The notes beneath the pieces were generated by a model that saw only the letters and a list, made by a program, of their open reading frames with translations, made no database searches and was not told the origin of the DNA. This document shows positions 26,078 through 34,112 of a DNA stretch of 40,738 nucleotides, piece after piece. The translations under genes were made by a program, and so were the position numbers. Each line of letters begins with the position of its first letter. The stretch's first letter is position 1. Source of the stretch: Actinomadura kijaniata NBRC 14229. Lineage in GTDB: Bacteria; Actinomycetota; Actinomycetes; Streptosporangiales; Streptosporangiaceae. The stretch is from positions 1-40,738 of the forward strand of contig NZ_BCQR01000114.1 of NCBI RefSeq assembly GCF_001552175.1. The letters are read 5' to 3'.

Positions 26078-26536
26078 TCAGCGCGCCGCCTCCCGCAGCC
26101 GCTCCAGCCCGGCGGCGGCGTCCGCCACATCGACCCCCAGGTCGAACCGGCTGAACAGGTACACGTCGTGATCGTCCTCGGTGCCGTCGGCCGTGCCGCC
26201 GGTCTCGATCTCCAGCAGCCGCGTGGTGGTCAGCAGCCGCCTGCGCTCGTCCACCCGCACCGCGGTCACCTCGCCCCACGGCACGCGCCGCCGCGTCGCG
26301 TACCCGGTGACCAGCGTCACACCCTCGGCGTCGGCGGCCACCCGCACCGGCGCCAGCACGTCGCGCAGCGCCAACGCCCCCGCGCCGACGGCGGCGGCCC
26401 CGGCCAGCAGCATCCGCTGCGGGTCGCCCGACGACAGCGCCGCCAGCGCGACGAACGCCGCGCACGCCAGCCACTTGACGGCCACCTGCTGCGGCGGCAC
26501 CCGCCACCGGACCCCCGCCCCCGTCTGTTCGTTCAC
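26078..26536 (-). CDS. PH-domain membrane protein
   Basis: A 152-residue protein with two adjacent hydrophobic helices near the N-terminus (about 19-36 and 43-58), then a bacterial PH-like domain (VRVAADAEGVTLVTGYATRRRVPWGEVTAVRVDERRRLLTTTRLLEIE). This order, two helices followed by a PH fold, is typical of the small actinobacterial PF10756-type (bPH6) membrane proteins of unknown role. The GTG at 26536 is the only suitable start before the first helix. It diverges from the LURP-one-like gene with 56 bp between, so the two may share a promoter region. Confidence 0.8.
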   Translation of the reverse strand: MNEQTGAGVRWRVPPQQVAVKWLACAAFVALAALSSGDPQRMLLAGAAAVGAGALALRDVLAPVRVAADAEGVTLVTGYATRRRVPWGEVTAVRVDERRRLLTTTRLLEIETGGTADGTEDDHDVYLFSRFDLGVDVADAAAGLERLREAAR

Positions 26537-26592
26537 GTCCGCGAGCGTATCCGGGCCTGGCGCGCGGCGCCGCGATCGGATGGAGTGGCCGC

Positions 26593-27084
26593 ATGAGGTT
26601 CACCGTGCGCAGCAGGATCATGGGGATCGGGGACGACTCCTGGATCGAGGACGAGGACGGACGGCACGCGTTCCTGGTGGACGGCAAGGCGCTGCGCGTC
26701 CGGCGGACGTTCGAGCTGAGGTCGCCCGACGGCGAGGTGCTGGCCGTGGTGCGCCGCAGGATGCTCGGCATCCGTGACACCATGACCGTCGAACGCGGCG
26801 GGCGGCCCGCCGCCACCGTCCGCAAGCACCTGATCAGCCTTCCGCGCGACCGGTTCACCGTGGAGCTGGCCGAGGGCGGTGAGTGGTCCGTCACCGGCAA
26901 CGTGTTCCGTAAGGAGTACACCGTCGCCGCCGAGGAGGGCACCGTCGCGGTCATCTCCCGCAAATGGGTGCAGGTCGGGCTGCGCGACACCTACGCCGTG
27001 GAGGTGGCCGAGGGCGCCGACGTGCCGCTGGCGCTGGCGGTCGCGATAGCCGTGGACACCCTTTCGGAGGGAAAGGGCGGCTGA
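26593..27084 (+). CDS. LURP-one-related (LOR) family protein
   Basis: A 163-residue soluble protein, the full length of a single LOR/Tubby-like barrel. Repeated beta strands are visible: MRFTVRSRIMGIGDDSWIED, HAFLVDGKALRVRRTFELRS, EVLAVVRRRMLGIRDTMTVE, and later NVFRKEYTVAAEEGTVAVISRKW and DTYAVEV, ending in the characteristic helix LALAVAIAVDTL. The fold resembles Tubby and scramblase domains that bind membrane lipids; the bacterial members have no assigned function. GGAG lies eight bases before the ATG. It is followed after about 30 bp by the Ppx/GppA gene in the same direction, so they may be cotranscribed. Confidence 0.85.
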   Translation: MRFTVRSRIMGIGDDSWIEDEDGRHAFLVDGKALRVRRTFELRSPDGEVLAVVRRRMLGIRDTMTVERGGRPAATVRKHLISLPRDRFTVELAEGGEWSVTGNVFRKEYTVAAEEGTVAVISRKWVQVGLRDTYAVEVAEGADVPLALAVAIAVDTLSEGKGG

Positions 27085-27119
27085 CCCCGATTCGCTCCGG
27101 GTCCGCTACCGTCATGGCC

Positions 27120-28049
27120 ATGCGACTCGGCGTGCTTGACGTGGGCTCGAACACGGTGCACCTGCTGGTGGTGGACGCCCATCGGGGGGCGCGCCCGCTG
27201 CCCGCGTTCTCCCACAAGGAGGAGCTGCGGCTGGCGGCCCATCTGGACGACGACGACCGGCTGTCGTCCGAGGGCGAGGCGAAGCTGACCGCGTTCGTCG
27301 CCGAGGCCCTGCAGATCGCCGAGGACAAGGGCGTGGAGGACCTGGTCGCGTTCGCGACCTCGGCGGTGCGCGACGCCGCCAACGGCGAGGAGGTCCTCAC
27401 CCGCCTCCGCGAGGACATGGGCGTGGACATCAGCGCGCTGTCGGGCGCCGACGAGGCGCGGCTGACGTTCCTGGCGGTGCGGCGCTGGTTCGGCTGGTCG
27501 TCGGGGCGGCTGCTGGTGGTGGACATCGGCGGCGGCTCGCTGGAGGTCGCCTCCGGGATCGACGAGGAGCCCGACGCGGCGATCTCGCTGCCGCTGGGCG
27601 CCGGCCGCCTGACCCGCGACTGGTTCTCCGCCGACCCGGTGCCGCCCGAGGAGGTGCGCAAGCTGCGCAAGCACGTGCGCGCCGAGATCGCCCGGCACGT
27701 GGGGGAGGTGTCCCGCTACGGCGCGCCCGACCACGCGGTGGCGACGTCGAAGACGTTCAAGCAGCTGGCGCGGATCGCCGGGGCGGCGGCGTCGACGGAG
27801 GGCCCGTTCGTGCGGCGCGTGCTGCGGCACCCGGGCCTGACCGAGCTGGCCGAGAAGCTGCCGCGGATGTCCCCGGAGGAACGGGCCGAGCTGCCCGGGG
27901 TGTCGGAGCGCCGCGTTCCGCAGCTGCCCGCCGGGGCGATCGTCGCCGACGCCGCGATGGACCTGTTCGGGCTGCCCGAGCTGGAGGTCTGCCCGTGGGC
28001 GCTGCGGGAGGGCGTGATCCTGCGGCGGCTGGACACCCTCGGCGCCTGA
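27120..28049 (+). CDS. Ppx/GppA-family phosphatase
   Basis: A 309-residue member of the exopolyphosphatase/guanosine pentaphosphatase family, which hydrolyses polyphosphate ends or pppGpp. The ASKHA-fold phosphate loops are present: LGVLDVGSNTVHLLVVD at the N-terminus and LLVVDIGGGSLEVASG near residue 134. AFATSAVRDAANG and the acidic DEARLTFLAV segment lie between. The length corresponds to the short, two-domain type of actinobacteria (like Mtb Rv0496/Rv1026), without the extra C-terminal domain of E. coli Ppx. An ATG two codons upstream (27114) is an equally possible start; neither has a clear ribosome site. It converges on the kinase gene with 15 bp between stops. Confidence 0.88.
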   Translation: MRLGVLDVGSNTVHLLVVDAHRGARPLPAFSHKEELRLAAHLDDDDRLSSEGEAKLTAFVAEALQIAEDKGVEDLVAFATSAVRDAANGEEVLTRLREDMGVDISALSGADEARLTFLAVRRWFGWSSGRLLVVDIGGGSLEVASGIDEEPDAAISLPLGAGRLTRDWFSADPVPPEEVRKLRKHVRAEIARHVGEVSRYGAPDHAVATSKTFKQLARIAGAAASTEGPFVRRVLRHPGLTELAEKLPRMSPEERAELPGVSERRVPQLPAGAIVADAAMDLFGLPELEVCPWALREGVILRRLDTLGA

Positions 28050-28064
28050 GGACGGCGGCGCGGC

Positions 28065-30260
28065 TCACCAGTTGGGGTGGGCGATCGTGTAGCCGCTCGG
28101 GGTCAGCTTCCGGTCCTCCTCGCCGTCGGTGCGGATGACCCGCAGCTCCGGCTTGTCGTAGGGGCCCCGCACGTAGGACAGCCACCGGCCGTCGCGCGAC
28201 CAGGCGGCGTCCATGTCGTGGCCCTCGCCCCGCACCAGCGGGCGGGGCGTGCCGCCGTCGGCGCCGACCACCCAGATGTCGCTGTCGGGGTAGGGGCCGC
28301 GCGTGTAGGCGATCCGCGTGCCGTCGGGCGACCACTCGGGGTCCACGGAGCGCACGCCGTCGTCGGTGATCCGCTTCCAGGGGTCGTCGGGGCGCTTCGG
28401 GTCGAGGGTGTAGAGCTGCTCGACGCCGTCGCGCTTGCTCCAGAAGACGATCCGGCCCTGCGGGGACCACATGGGGTCGTCCTTGGCGGCGGTGTCGCGG
28501 GTGAGCTGCCGGGGCGTCCCGCCGCCGACCGGCACGGTGAAGATCTGCGCGACGCCGTCCACCTTCCCGACGAACGCCAGCCGGCCGTCGTCGGGGGACC
28601 AGGACACCCGGCCGCCCGACAGCCGGTCGGTGACCATGGTGGGGGTGCCGCCGCCGGCCCCGACCAGCATCGCCGCGGTGCGGCCGCCGCCGAGCGAGCG
28701 GGTGAACGCGATCCGCGAGCGGTCGTGCGACTGCTCGGGCAGCGAGTCGCAGGTGTCCCCGCCGACCAGCGTCTCGGGCCGGGCCGCGCCGGGGGTGAAC
28801 CGGCCGATGTCGCTGCGGCACTCGCCCTTGGTCCAGGTCTGCTCGGTGTCGATGCGCACCATCATCGGCGTGGTCGGGACGCCGCCCGCCAGGGTGGCGA
28901 CGGCCCCGCCGGTCCGCGGCGATCCCGCCTGGCCGCCGGCGTCCGGGCGGCCGGAGGAGCCGGTGAGCCGGTCGAGCGCGAACACGCCGCCGGTCACGGC
29001 CGCGACCAGCGCCGCGGCGGCGACCGCCGCCATGGCGCCGCCGCGCCGGGGGCTCCGGCGCCGGGCGACGGTGGGCGTCTCGGCGACGGTCTCCTGGGTG
29101 GAGGGGGAGGGGACCGAGGCGAGAGGGGCGGAGGGAACGGTGGCGTGGGGGAGCGGGGTGCCGGTCGGGGGCGAGGCGAGCGGGCCGGTCGGCGGCTCGG
29201 GCACGGGCTGCGACCGGGGTTCCGGCCAGGGTTCCGAGCGGGGTTCCGGCCGGGGCCGCGGCTCCGGCGCGGGTTCCGGCGCGGGTTCCGGCTCCGGTTC
29301 GGGCTCGGGCCGGGACTCGGGTGCGGCGGGCGGTGGCGGCGGGGCGGCCGGTTCGGGCTGGAGCGGGGCCACCCAGGCGGGGCCGAGCGAGCCGAGCGTG
29401 GTGTTCACGGCCTCCTCGCTGGACCCGCCGACCAGCGACAGCAGCAGGTCGCGCGCGGTGGGACGGCGGCGCGGATCCTTGTCGAGGACCTGGCGGACCA
29501 GCCCGGCCAGGGGCTCGGTGAGCGCGCCCAGTTCGGGGTCGGCGTGCACGACGCGGGCCATCATGAGGTGGAACGGGCCCGTGCCGAACGGGTTGCGCCC
29601 GTTGGCGGCGAACGCGACCAGGCAGCCCCAGGCGAACAGGTCGGCCGCCGGGGTGGTCTCCTGCGCGGTGACCTGCTCGGGGGCGATGTAGCCGGGGGTG
29701 CCGACCACCTGGCCGGTGCGGGTGTGCGCCGACGCCTCGTCCAGCGCGCGGGCGATGCCGAAGTCGATGACCCGCGGACCGGTGATCGACAGCAGCACGT
29801 TGCTGGGCTTGAGGTCGCGGTGCACGAGCCCGGCGGAGTGGATGGCCACCAGCGCGGCGGCCACGCCGACCGCGACGCCGTGCAGCATGCCCGGCTGGAG
29901 CGGGCCGTTCCCGCTGACGTACTCCAGCAGCGACGGCCCCTCGATGTACTCGGTGACCATGTAGGCCAGGCCGAGGTCCTCGCCGTGGTCCAGGACCTGC
30001 GCGGTGCAGAACGACGCGACGCGCTGGGCGTTGCGGGCCTCGTCGTGGAAGCGGTCCAGGAACCGGCGGTCGTCGGCCAGGTCGGGGCGGACGACCTTCA
30101 CCGCGACGGGCCGGCCCTCGGGGGAGCGGCCCAGGTAGACCGCGCCCATGCCGCCCTCGCCGATGCGCGCCTCCAGGGTGAAGCGCCCCACCCGCGTGGG
30201 GTCGCCCGGCCGCAGGTCCCGTGGGGAACCGTCGGCCGGACGCGCGCCTGGGCTGGTCAT
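28065..30260 (-). CDS. Receptor-like Ser/Thr protein kinase with extracellular PD40/TolB-type repeats
   Basis: A 731-residue transmembrane kinase. The cytoplasmic kinase domain (about 25-280) has the Gly-rich loop GEGGMGAV, Lys55 in VAVKVV, HRDLKPSN (catalytic Asp149), DFG (166-168) and APE (193-195), so it should be active. A Pro/Glu-rich linker (about 300-400) has PEPEPEP runs. One membrane helix (409-429) leads to an outer domain of about 300 residues with at least four WSPDG-type blades (WSPDDGRLAFVG, WSPQGRIVFWS, WSPDGTRIAYTRG, WSRDGRWLSYVRG) like TolB. The outer propeller is likely the sensor. GAGGTGA lies seven bases before the ATG. The adjacent divergent gene encodes a cell-wall-type deacetylase lipoprotein, so an envelope signal is plausible. 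Confidence 0.92.
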   Translation of the reverse strand: MTSPGARPADGSPRDLRPGDPTRVGRFTLEARIGEGGMGAVYLGRSPEGRPVAVKVVRPDLADDRRFLDRFHDEARNAQRVASFCTAQVLDHGEDLGLAYMVTEYIEGPSLLEYVSGNGPLQPGMLHGVAVGVAAALVAIHSAGLVHRDLKPSNVLLSITGPRVIDFGIARALDEASAHTRTGQVVGTPGYIAPEQVTAQETTPAADLFAWGCLVAFAANGRNPFGTGPFHLMMARVVHADPELGALTEPLAGLVRQVLDKDPRRRPTARDLLLSLVGGSSEEAVNTTLGSLGPAWVAPLQPEPAAPPPPPAAPESRPEPEPEPEPAPEPAPEPRPRPEPRSEPWPEPRSQPVPEPPTGPLASPPTGTPLPHATVPSAPLASVPSPSTQETVAETPTVARRRSPRRGGAMAAVAAAALVAAVTGGVFALDRLTGSSGRPDAGGQAGSPRTGGAVATLAGGVPTTPMMVRIDTEQTWTKGECRSDIGRFTPGAARPETLVGGDTCDSLPEQSHDRSRIAFTRSLGGGRTAAMLVGAGGGTPTMVTDRLSGGRVSWSPDDGRLAFVGKVDGVAQIFTVPVGGGTPRQLTRDTAAKDDPMWSPQGRIVFWSKRDGVEQLYTLDPKRPDDPWKRITDDGVRSVDPEWSPDGTRIAYTRGPYPDSDIWVVGADGGTPRPLVRGEGHDMDAAWSRDGRWLSYVRGPYDKPELRVIRTDGEEDRKLTPSGYTIAHPNW

Positions 30261-30491
30261 GGGGCGTCACCTCTCGACCCGGGCCGTCGGATGTCGGGCC
30301 GCCGGAGGGCCCGTGGTCCCGTCGTGTCTCACGATGGCACGAGCCGCGCCGCCGCCGCCAGAGCGGCCCCGCCGAAGTCAAGGAAAGTTAAAGCACCGCC
30401 CAACGCCTCCCCCGATAAAGGGAAAAGTCCGCTATGCCCCATGTGTTACGGCATTTCCTGACGATCTCCGGCATACGCTGCGAACCGATCT

Positions 30492-30508
30492 CCGGGCCGG
30501 GGGCCCGG
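30492..30508 (+). promoter_or_regulatory. Hairpin in the deacetylase leader
   Basis: CCGGGCC pairs with GGCCCGG across three G bases, ending 13 bases before the ATG at 30522. It could limit ribosome access. The rest of the 261-bp divergent space has no other clear site. Confidence 0.35.
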
Positions 30509-30521
30509 TCCACCGGAACAC

Positions 30522-32021
30522 ATGGGGGTGCGTTCTTTGTTCGTCGGGACACGGCGTCGGGCACGGGGAGAGGCGGCGGCCCTCGGACGGGGCTGGGCGT
30601 TGCGCGGGACGGCCGTGCTGGCCTCGGCCGCGCTGCTGGCGGGCTGCGGGGGCGGCCCCGGGCAGCGGGTCCGGCCGGTGGCCGACTCCACGGCGGTGCA
30701 CGTCGTCGATCCCGGCACGGTCCCCGGCCTGTCGGTGGCGACCCGCAACGAGCAGGACGGGCGCCGCCACCTGTACGCCGCCTGGCCGAGGATCCCCGGT
30801 GCGGACCGGCTGACCGCCGCGCTGGCCGCCGCCGCCGACGAGCGCATCCGGCCGTTCCTGGCCGACACCGAGGACCGGACGCCGGGCGCGGTGCCCGAGC
30901 TCAACGTCCAGTGGTCCCTGGCCGCCGCGTCCGGCGACGTCGTCGGCGTGCGGCTGGTGTTCGCCGAGTCCGCCGGGGCCTCGGCCGGGGAGGCGCGGCG
31001 CACCCTGTGGTACGACGGGCGGACCGGCGAGGTCCGGCCCTCGGCCGACCTGCTGCGCGCGGGCGACGGCCTGGCGGGGCTGGCCGAGCGCGTCCGCGCG
31101 CGGCTGGGCGGCAAGGGGGACCCGGCGCGCGTCACCGCCGGGGCCGACACGTTCACGTCGCTGGGGTTCAACGACGTCGGCGACATGGTGGTGGAGTTCA
31201 GCGACAACACCGTCGCGCCCGGCTCGTCGGGGCGGGTCGCGGTCGTGCTGGAACACGCGGACTACGCGCCGCTGCTGTCGGAGTTCGGCAGGCGCGCGTA
31301 CACGGCCGCGATGGCGCCCCGCCCGAGGCTGGCGCTCGGCGGATCGGCCACCCCGAGCCCGACGGCCACCCCGGGCGCCACCCCGAACGCCACCGTCCCG
31401 CCCGGCCGCACCGACTGCGCGACGGCCAAGTGCATCGCGCTGACCTTCGACGACGGCCCCGGCCCCGCCACCGGGCGGCTGCTGGACACGCTCCGCGCCG
31501 CCCGGGCGCGCGCCACGTTCTTCGTGGTCGGCACCAACGCCGACGCCCACGCCGACCTGCTGCGCCGCGAGCACGCCGAGGGCCACGAGATCGGCAACCA
31601 CACCCAGAGCCACCGCGACCTGAGCCGCCTCACCGCCGTGCAGGTCAACTCCGACGTCCAGCGCACCCAGGAGATCGTGCGGTCGGCGATCGGCGCCGCG
31701 CCGACGCTCCTGCGGCCCCCCTACGGCGCGACCAACGGCACCGTCGCGGGCGTGACGCGTTCGCTGGGGCTGCGGCAGGTCCTGTGGAGCGTCGACACCA
31801 ACGACTGGCGCGACCGCGACGCGAAGGTCGTCGCCGACCGGGCGGTGCGCCGCGCGCGTCCCGGCGCGGTGATCCTGATGCACGACATCCACCGGACGAC
31901 GGTGGACGCGGTGCCCGAGATCCTGGAACGGCTGGCGGCCAAGGGCTACACGTTCGTGACGGTCTCGGAGCTGATGGCGGAGCGCAAGGTCCCGCCGGGC
32001 GGCCGGTTCGGCGGCGCCTGA
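30522..32021 (+). CDS. Polysaccharide deacetylase lipoprotein (NodB domain)
   Basis: Exported 499-residue enzyme likely removing N-acetyl groups from cell-wall or other polysaccharide. The signal peptide ends in lipobox LLAGC (Cys42). Residues 50-265 form an alpha/beta domain that resembles the DUF3298-type domains seen on other Gram-positive deacetylases. A Ser/Thr/Pro linker (ATPSPTATPGATPNATVPP) follows. The NodB domain has TFDDGP (Asp310, Asp311), zinc ligands His360 and His364 in NHTQSH, RPPYG, the VDTNDW segment and LMHDIH. All catalytic motifs are intact. The gene diverges from the Ser/Thr kinase and is 31 bp ahead of mtnA in the same direction. Peptidoglycan is the default substrate guess. 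Confidence 0.9.
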   Translation: MGVRSLFVGTRRRARGEAAALGRGWALRGTAVLASAALLAGCGGGPGQRVRPVADSTAVHVVDPGTVPGLSVATRNEQDGRRHLYAAWPRIPGADRLTAALAAAADERIRPFLADTEDRTPGAVPELNVQWSLAAASGDVVGVRLVFAESAGASAGEARRTLWYDGRTGEVRPSADLLRAGDGLAGLAERVRARLGGKGDPARVTAGADTFTSLGFNDVGDMVVEFSDNTVAPGSSGRVAVVLEHADYAPLLSEFGRRAYTAAMAPRPRLALGGSATPSPTATPGATPNATVPPGRTDCATAKCIALTFDDGPGPATGRLLDTLRAARARATFFVVGTNADAHADLLRREHAEGHEIGNHTQSHRDLSRLTAVQVNSDVQRTQEIVRSAIGAAPTLLRPPYGATNGTVAGVTRSLGLRQVLWSVDTNDWRDRDAKVVADRAVRRARPGAVILMHDIHRTTVDAVPEILERLAAKGYTFVTVSELMAERKVPPGGRFGGA

Positions 32022-32052
32022 CCGGCGGGGCCGACCGGCATATCCTGCTCGG

Positions 32053-33078
32053 ATGGCGGACATTCGGGCGGTGGAGTGGACCGGGGACGGGCTGCGGCTG
32101 ATCGACCAGACGGCGCTGCCGGGCAGGGTCGTCCCCCTGGATGTGCGGGACGTGGACGGGCTCGTCGACGCCATCGTCCGGCTGGCGGTGCGGGGCGCGC
32201 CCGCGCTCGGCGTGGCGGGCGCGTTCGGCGTCGCGGTCGCGATGCAGCAGGCCGCCGCCGAGGGCTGGGACGACGCGACGCTGGACGCGGCGATCACACG
32301 GGTGCGCGAGGCCCGCCCGACCGCCGTGAACCTGGCGGCGGGCGTGGACCGGGTCCGGCCGCTGGTGGCCAAGGGCCTGGACGCCGTGGTCGCCGAGGCG
32401 CGGGCCCTGCTGGAGGAGGACGTGCGCGGCAACCGCGCGATCGGCGCGCACGGCGCGGACTGGCTGCTGGACCGGGTGGGCGACCGGCCGCTGCGCGTGC
32501 TCACCCACTGCAACACCGGGGCGCTGGCGACCGCCGGATGGGGGACCGCGCTCGGGATCGTCCGCGAGCTGCACGCCCGCGACCGGCTGGAGATCGTCTA
32601 TGCCGACGAGACCCGCCCGCTGTTGCAGGGCTCGCGGCTCACCGCCTGGGAGCTGGAGCAGGCGGGCATCCCCTACCTGGTCCAGGCCGACGGGGCGGCG
32701 GCGGGCGCGGTGCTGCGCGGGCTGGTGGACGTGGCGGTCATCGGGGCGGACCGGGTCGCCGCCAACGGCGACACCGCCAACAAGGTCGGGTCGGTCGGCG
32801 TCGCGCTGGCCTGCGCGGCGGCCGGGATCCCGTTCGTGGTGGCCGCGCCGTGGAGCACCGTGGACCTGGCCACCCCCGACGGCGCGGCGATCCCGATCGA
32901 GGAGCGTGCCGCCGACGAGGTCCTGGCCTGGGGCGGGGCGCCGGTCGCGCCGCCGGGGGCGCGGGCGTTCAACCCGGCGTTCGACGTCACCCCGGCGCGC
33001 CTGGTCACCGCGCTGGTCACCGAGACGGGTGTGCTGGAGGTCTCGGCGGGTACCACCCCGGATCGTCCAGCCCCCTGA
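32053..33078 (+). CDS. mtnA: S-methyl-5-thioribose-1-phosphate isomerase
   Basis: Methionine-salvage enzyme converting 5-methylthioribose-1-phosphate to 5-methylthioribulose-1-phosphate. The 341-residue length is normal. The RGAPALGVAGAFG substrate loop is at 48-60. The catalytic cysteine is Cys153 in LTHCNTGALAT and the catalytic aspartate is Asp233 in IGADRVAANGDTANKVG. TRPLLQGSRLTAWEL (187-201) is the other family signature. These motifs separate it from the related eIF2B alpha subunit. The ATG at 32053 is 31 bp after the deacetylase gene. No other salvage gene (mtnB, mtnC/D, mtnP) lies in the window. The epimerase gene follows by 17 bp and is probably cotranscribed. Confidence 0.93.
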   Translation: MADIRAVEWTGDGLRLIDQTALPGRVVPLDVRDVDGLVDAIVRLAVRGAPALGVAGAFGVAVAMQQAAAEGWDDATLDAAITRVREARPTAVNLAAGVDRVRPLVAKGLDAVVAEARALLEEDVRGNRAIGAHGADWLLDRVGDRPLRVLTHCNTGALATAGWGTALGIVRELHARDRLEIVYADETRPLLQGSRLTAWELEQAGIPYLVQADGAAAGAVLRGLVDVAVIGADRVAANGDTANKVGSVGVALACAAAGIPFVVAAPWSTVDLATPDGAAIPIEERAADEVLAWGGAPVAPPGARAFNPAFDVTPARLVTALVTETGVLEVSAGTTPDRPAP

Positions 33079-33095
33079 CATCTCGGGAGACCGCC

Positions 33096-34097
33096 ATGGG
33101 CCTGACGGTCGCGGTGACCGGACCCACCGGAGAGATCGGCATGGCGGCGGTGGCCGCCCTGGAGGACGACGACCGCGTGGAGCGGGTGCTCGGGATGGCG
33201 CGCCGCCCGTTCGACCCCGCCTCGCACGGCTGGAAGAAGACCGCCTACCGGCAGGGCGACATCGTGGACCGGGCCGCGGTGGACGCGCTGGTCGCGGACG
33301 CCGACGTCGTGGTCCACCTCGCCTACGTCATCATGGGGTCGCGGAGCGAGAGCGAGCGGGTCAACCTGGCCGGGACGCGGAACGTGTTCGAGGCGGCCGT
33401 CGCCGCGCGACGGCCCCGCCGCCTCGTCTACACCTCGTCGGTCGCCGCCTACGGGTACCACCCCGACACGCCCGTCCCGATCACCGAGGACGTTCCGCCG
33501 CGCGGCTCGGACGAGCACTACTACTCGCGGCAGAAGGCCGCCTGCGAACGGATCCTCGCCGAGGTCGCCGACGGCTCCGGCCTGGAGGTGTACGTGCTGC
33601 GGCCGTGCGTCGTGGCCGGTCCCGAGGCGACGGTGATGCTGCGCAGCCTGCCGTGGGAGCAGGTCGCCCGGTACGTGCCCGAGCCGGTCCGCCGGGCGCT
33701 GGGGCTGGTGCCGGGGCTGCGGCCGGTGCTGCCCGACCCCGGCCGCGCCTTCCAGCTCGTCCACCACGACGACGTGGCGAGCGCCGTGGACGCCGCCGTC
33801 AACGGCGACGGCCCGCCCGGCGCCTACAACCTGGCCGGGGACGGCGAGATCACCGTCTCCGACGTGGCGCGGGCGGTCGGCGCGTACGCGCTGCCGGTGC
33901 CGGGGCGGCTGGTGGGGCTCGCCGCCGGGGTGGTCGATCTGCTGCCGTACCTGCCCGCGCAGGCCGAGTGGATCCACGGCGCCAAGCACTCGATGGTCAT
34001 GGACACCGGCAGGGCGCGCCGCGAGCTGGGCTGGACGCCCCGGCACGACGCGCGCGCCACCCTCGCCGCGATGGCCGGGGCCGCGCGGCGAGGGTGA
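33096..34097 (+). CDS. NAD-dependent epimerase/dehydratase family protein
   Basis: Extended short-chain dehydrogenase of 333 residues. The nucleotide loop is VTGPTGEIG (7-15), slightly unlike the usual TGxxGxxG but with all glycines. VVHLAYVI lies near the NAD site, the Ser is in YTSSVAAYG, and the YxxxK pair is in YYSRQKAACE. After VYVLRPCVVAGPE and FQLVHHDDVASAV, the C-terminal half has AYNLAGDGEITVSDVARAVG and a hydrophobic stretch (RLVGLAAGVVDLLPYLP). The sequence suits nucleotide-sugar epimerases and related dehydrogenases; the substrate is unknown. GGGAGA precedes the ATG, 17 bp after mtnA. Its stop lies within a small hairpin, and it converges on the peptidase gene. Confidence 0.87.
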   Translation: MGLTVAVTGPTGEIGMAAVAALEDDDRVERVLGMARRPFDPASHGWKKTAYRQGDIVDRAAVDALVADADVVVHLAYVIMGSRSESERVNLAGTRNVFEAAVAARRPRRLVYTSSVAAYGYHPDTPVPITEDVPPRGSDEHYYSRQKAACERILAEVADGSGLEVYVLRPCVVAGPEATVMLRSLPWEQVARYVPEPVRRALGLVPGLRPVLPDPGRAFQLVHHDDVASAVDAAVNGDGPPGAYNLAGDGEITVSDVARAVGAYALPVPGRLVGLAAGVVDLLPYLPAQAEWIHGAKHSMVMDTGRARRELGWTPRHDARATLAAMAGAARRG

Positions 34098-34110
34098 CGC
34101 CCGGTCACCC
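34092..34110. terminator. Hairpin over the epimerase stop codon
   Basis: GGGTGAC (34092-34098) pairs with GTCACCC (34104-34110) across a 5-base loop. The TGA stop (34095-34097) is inside the left arm. It fills the 15-bp space before the converging peptidase stop at 34113. Confidence 0.5.
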
Positions 34111-34112
34111 GG

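Noticed and set aside
29200..29350. GGTTCC-rich stretch that looks like a DNA repeat
   Set aside because: It is the Pro/Glu-rich linker of the kinase, degenerate at DNA level and common in such kinases, so it is described there and not as a separate repeat.
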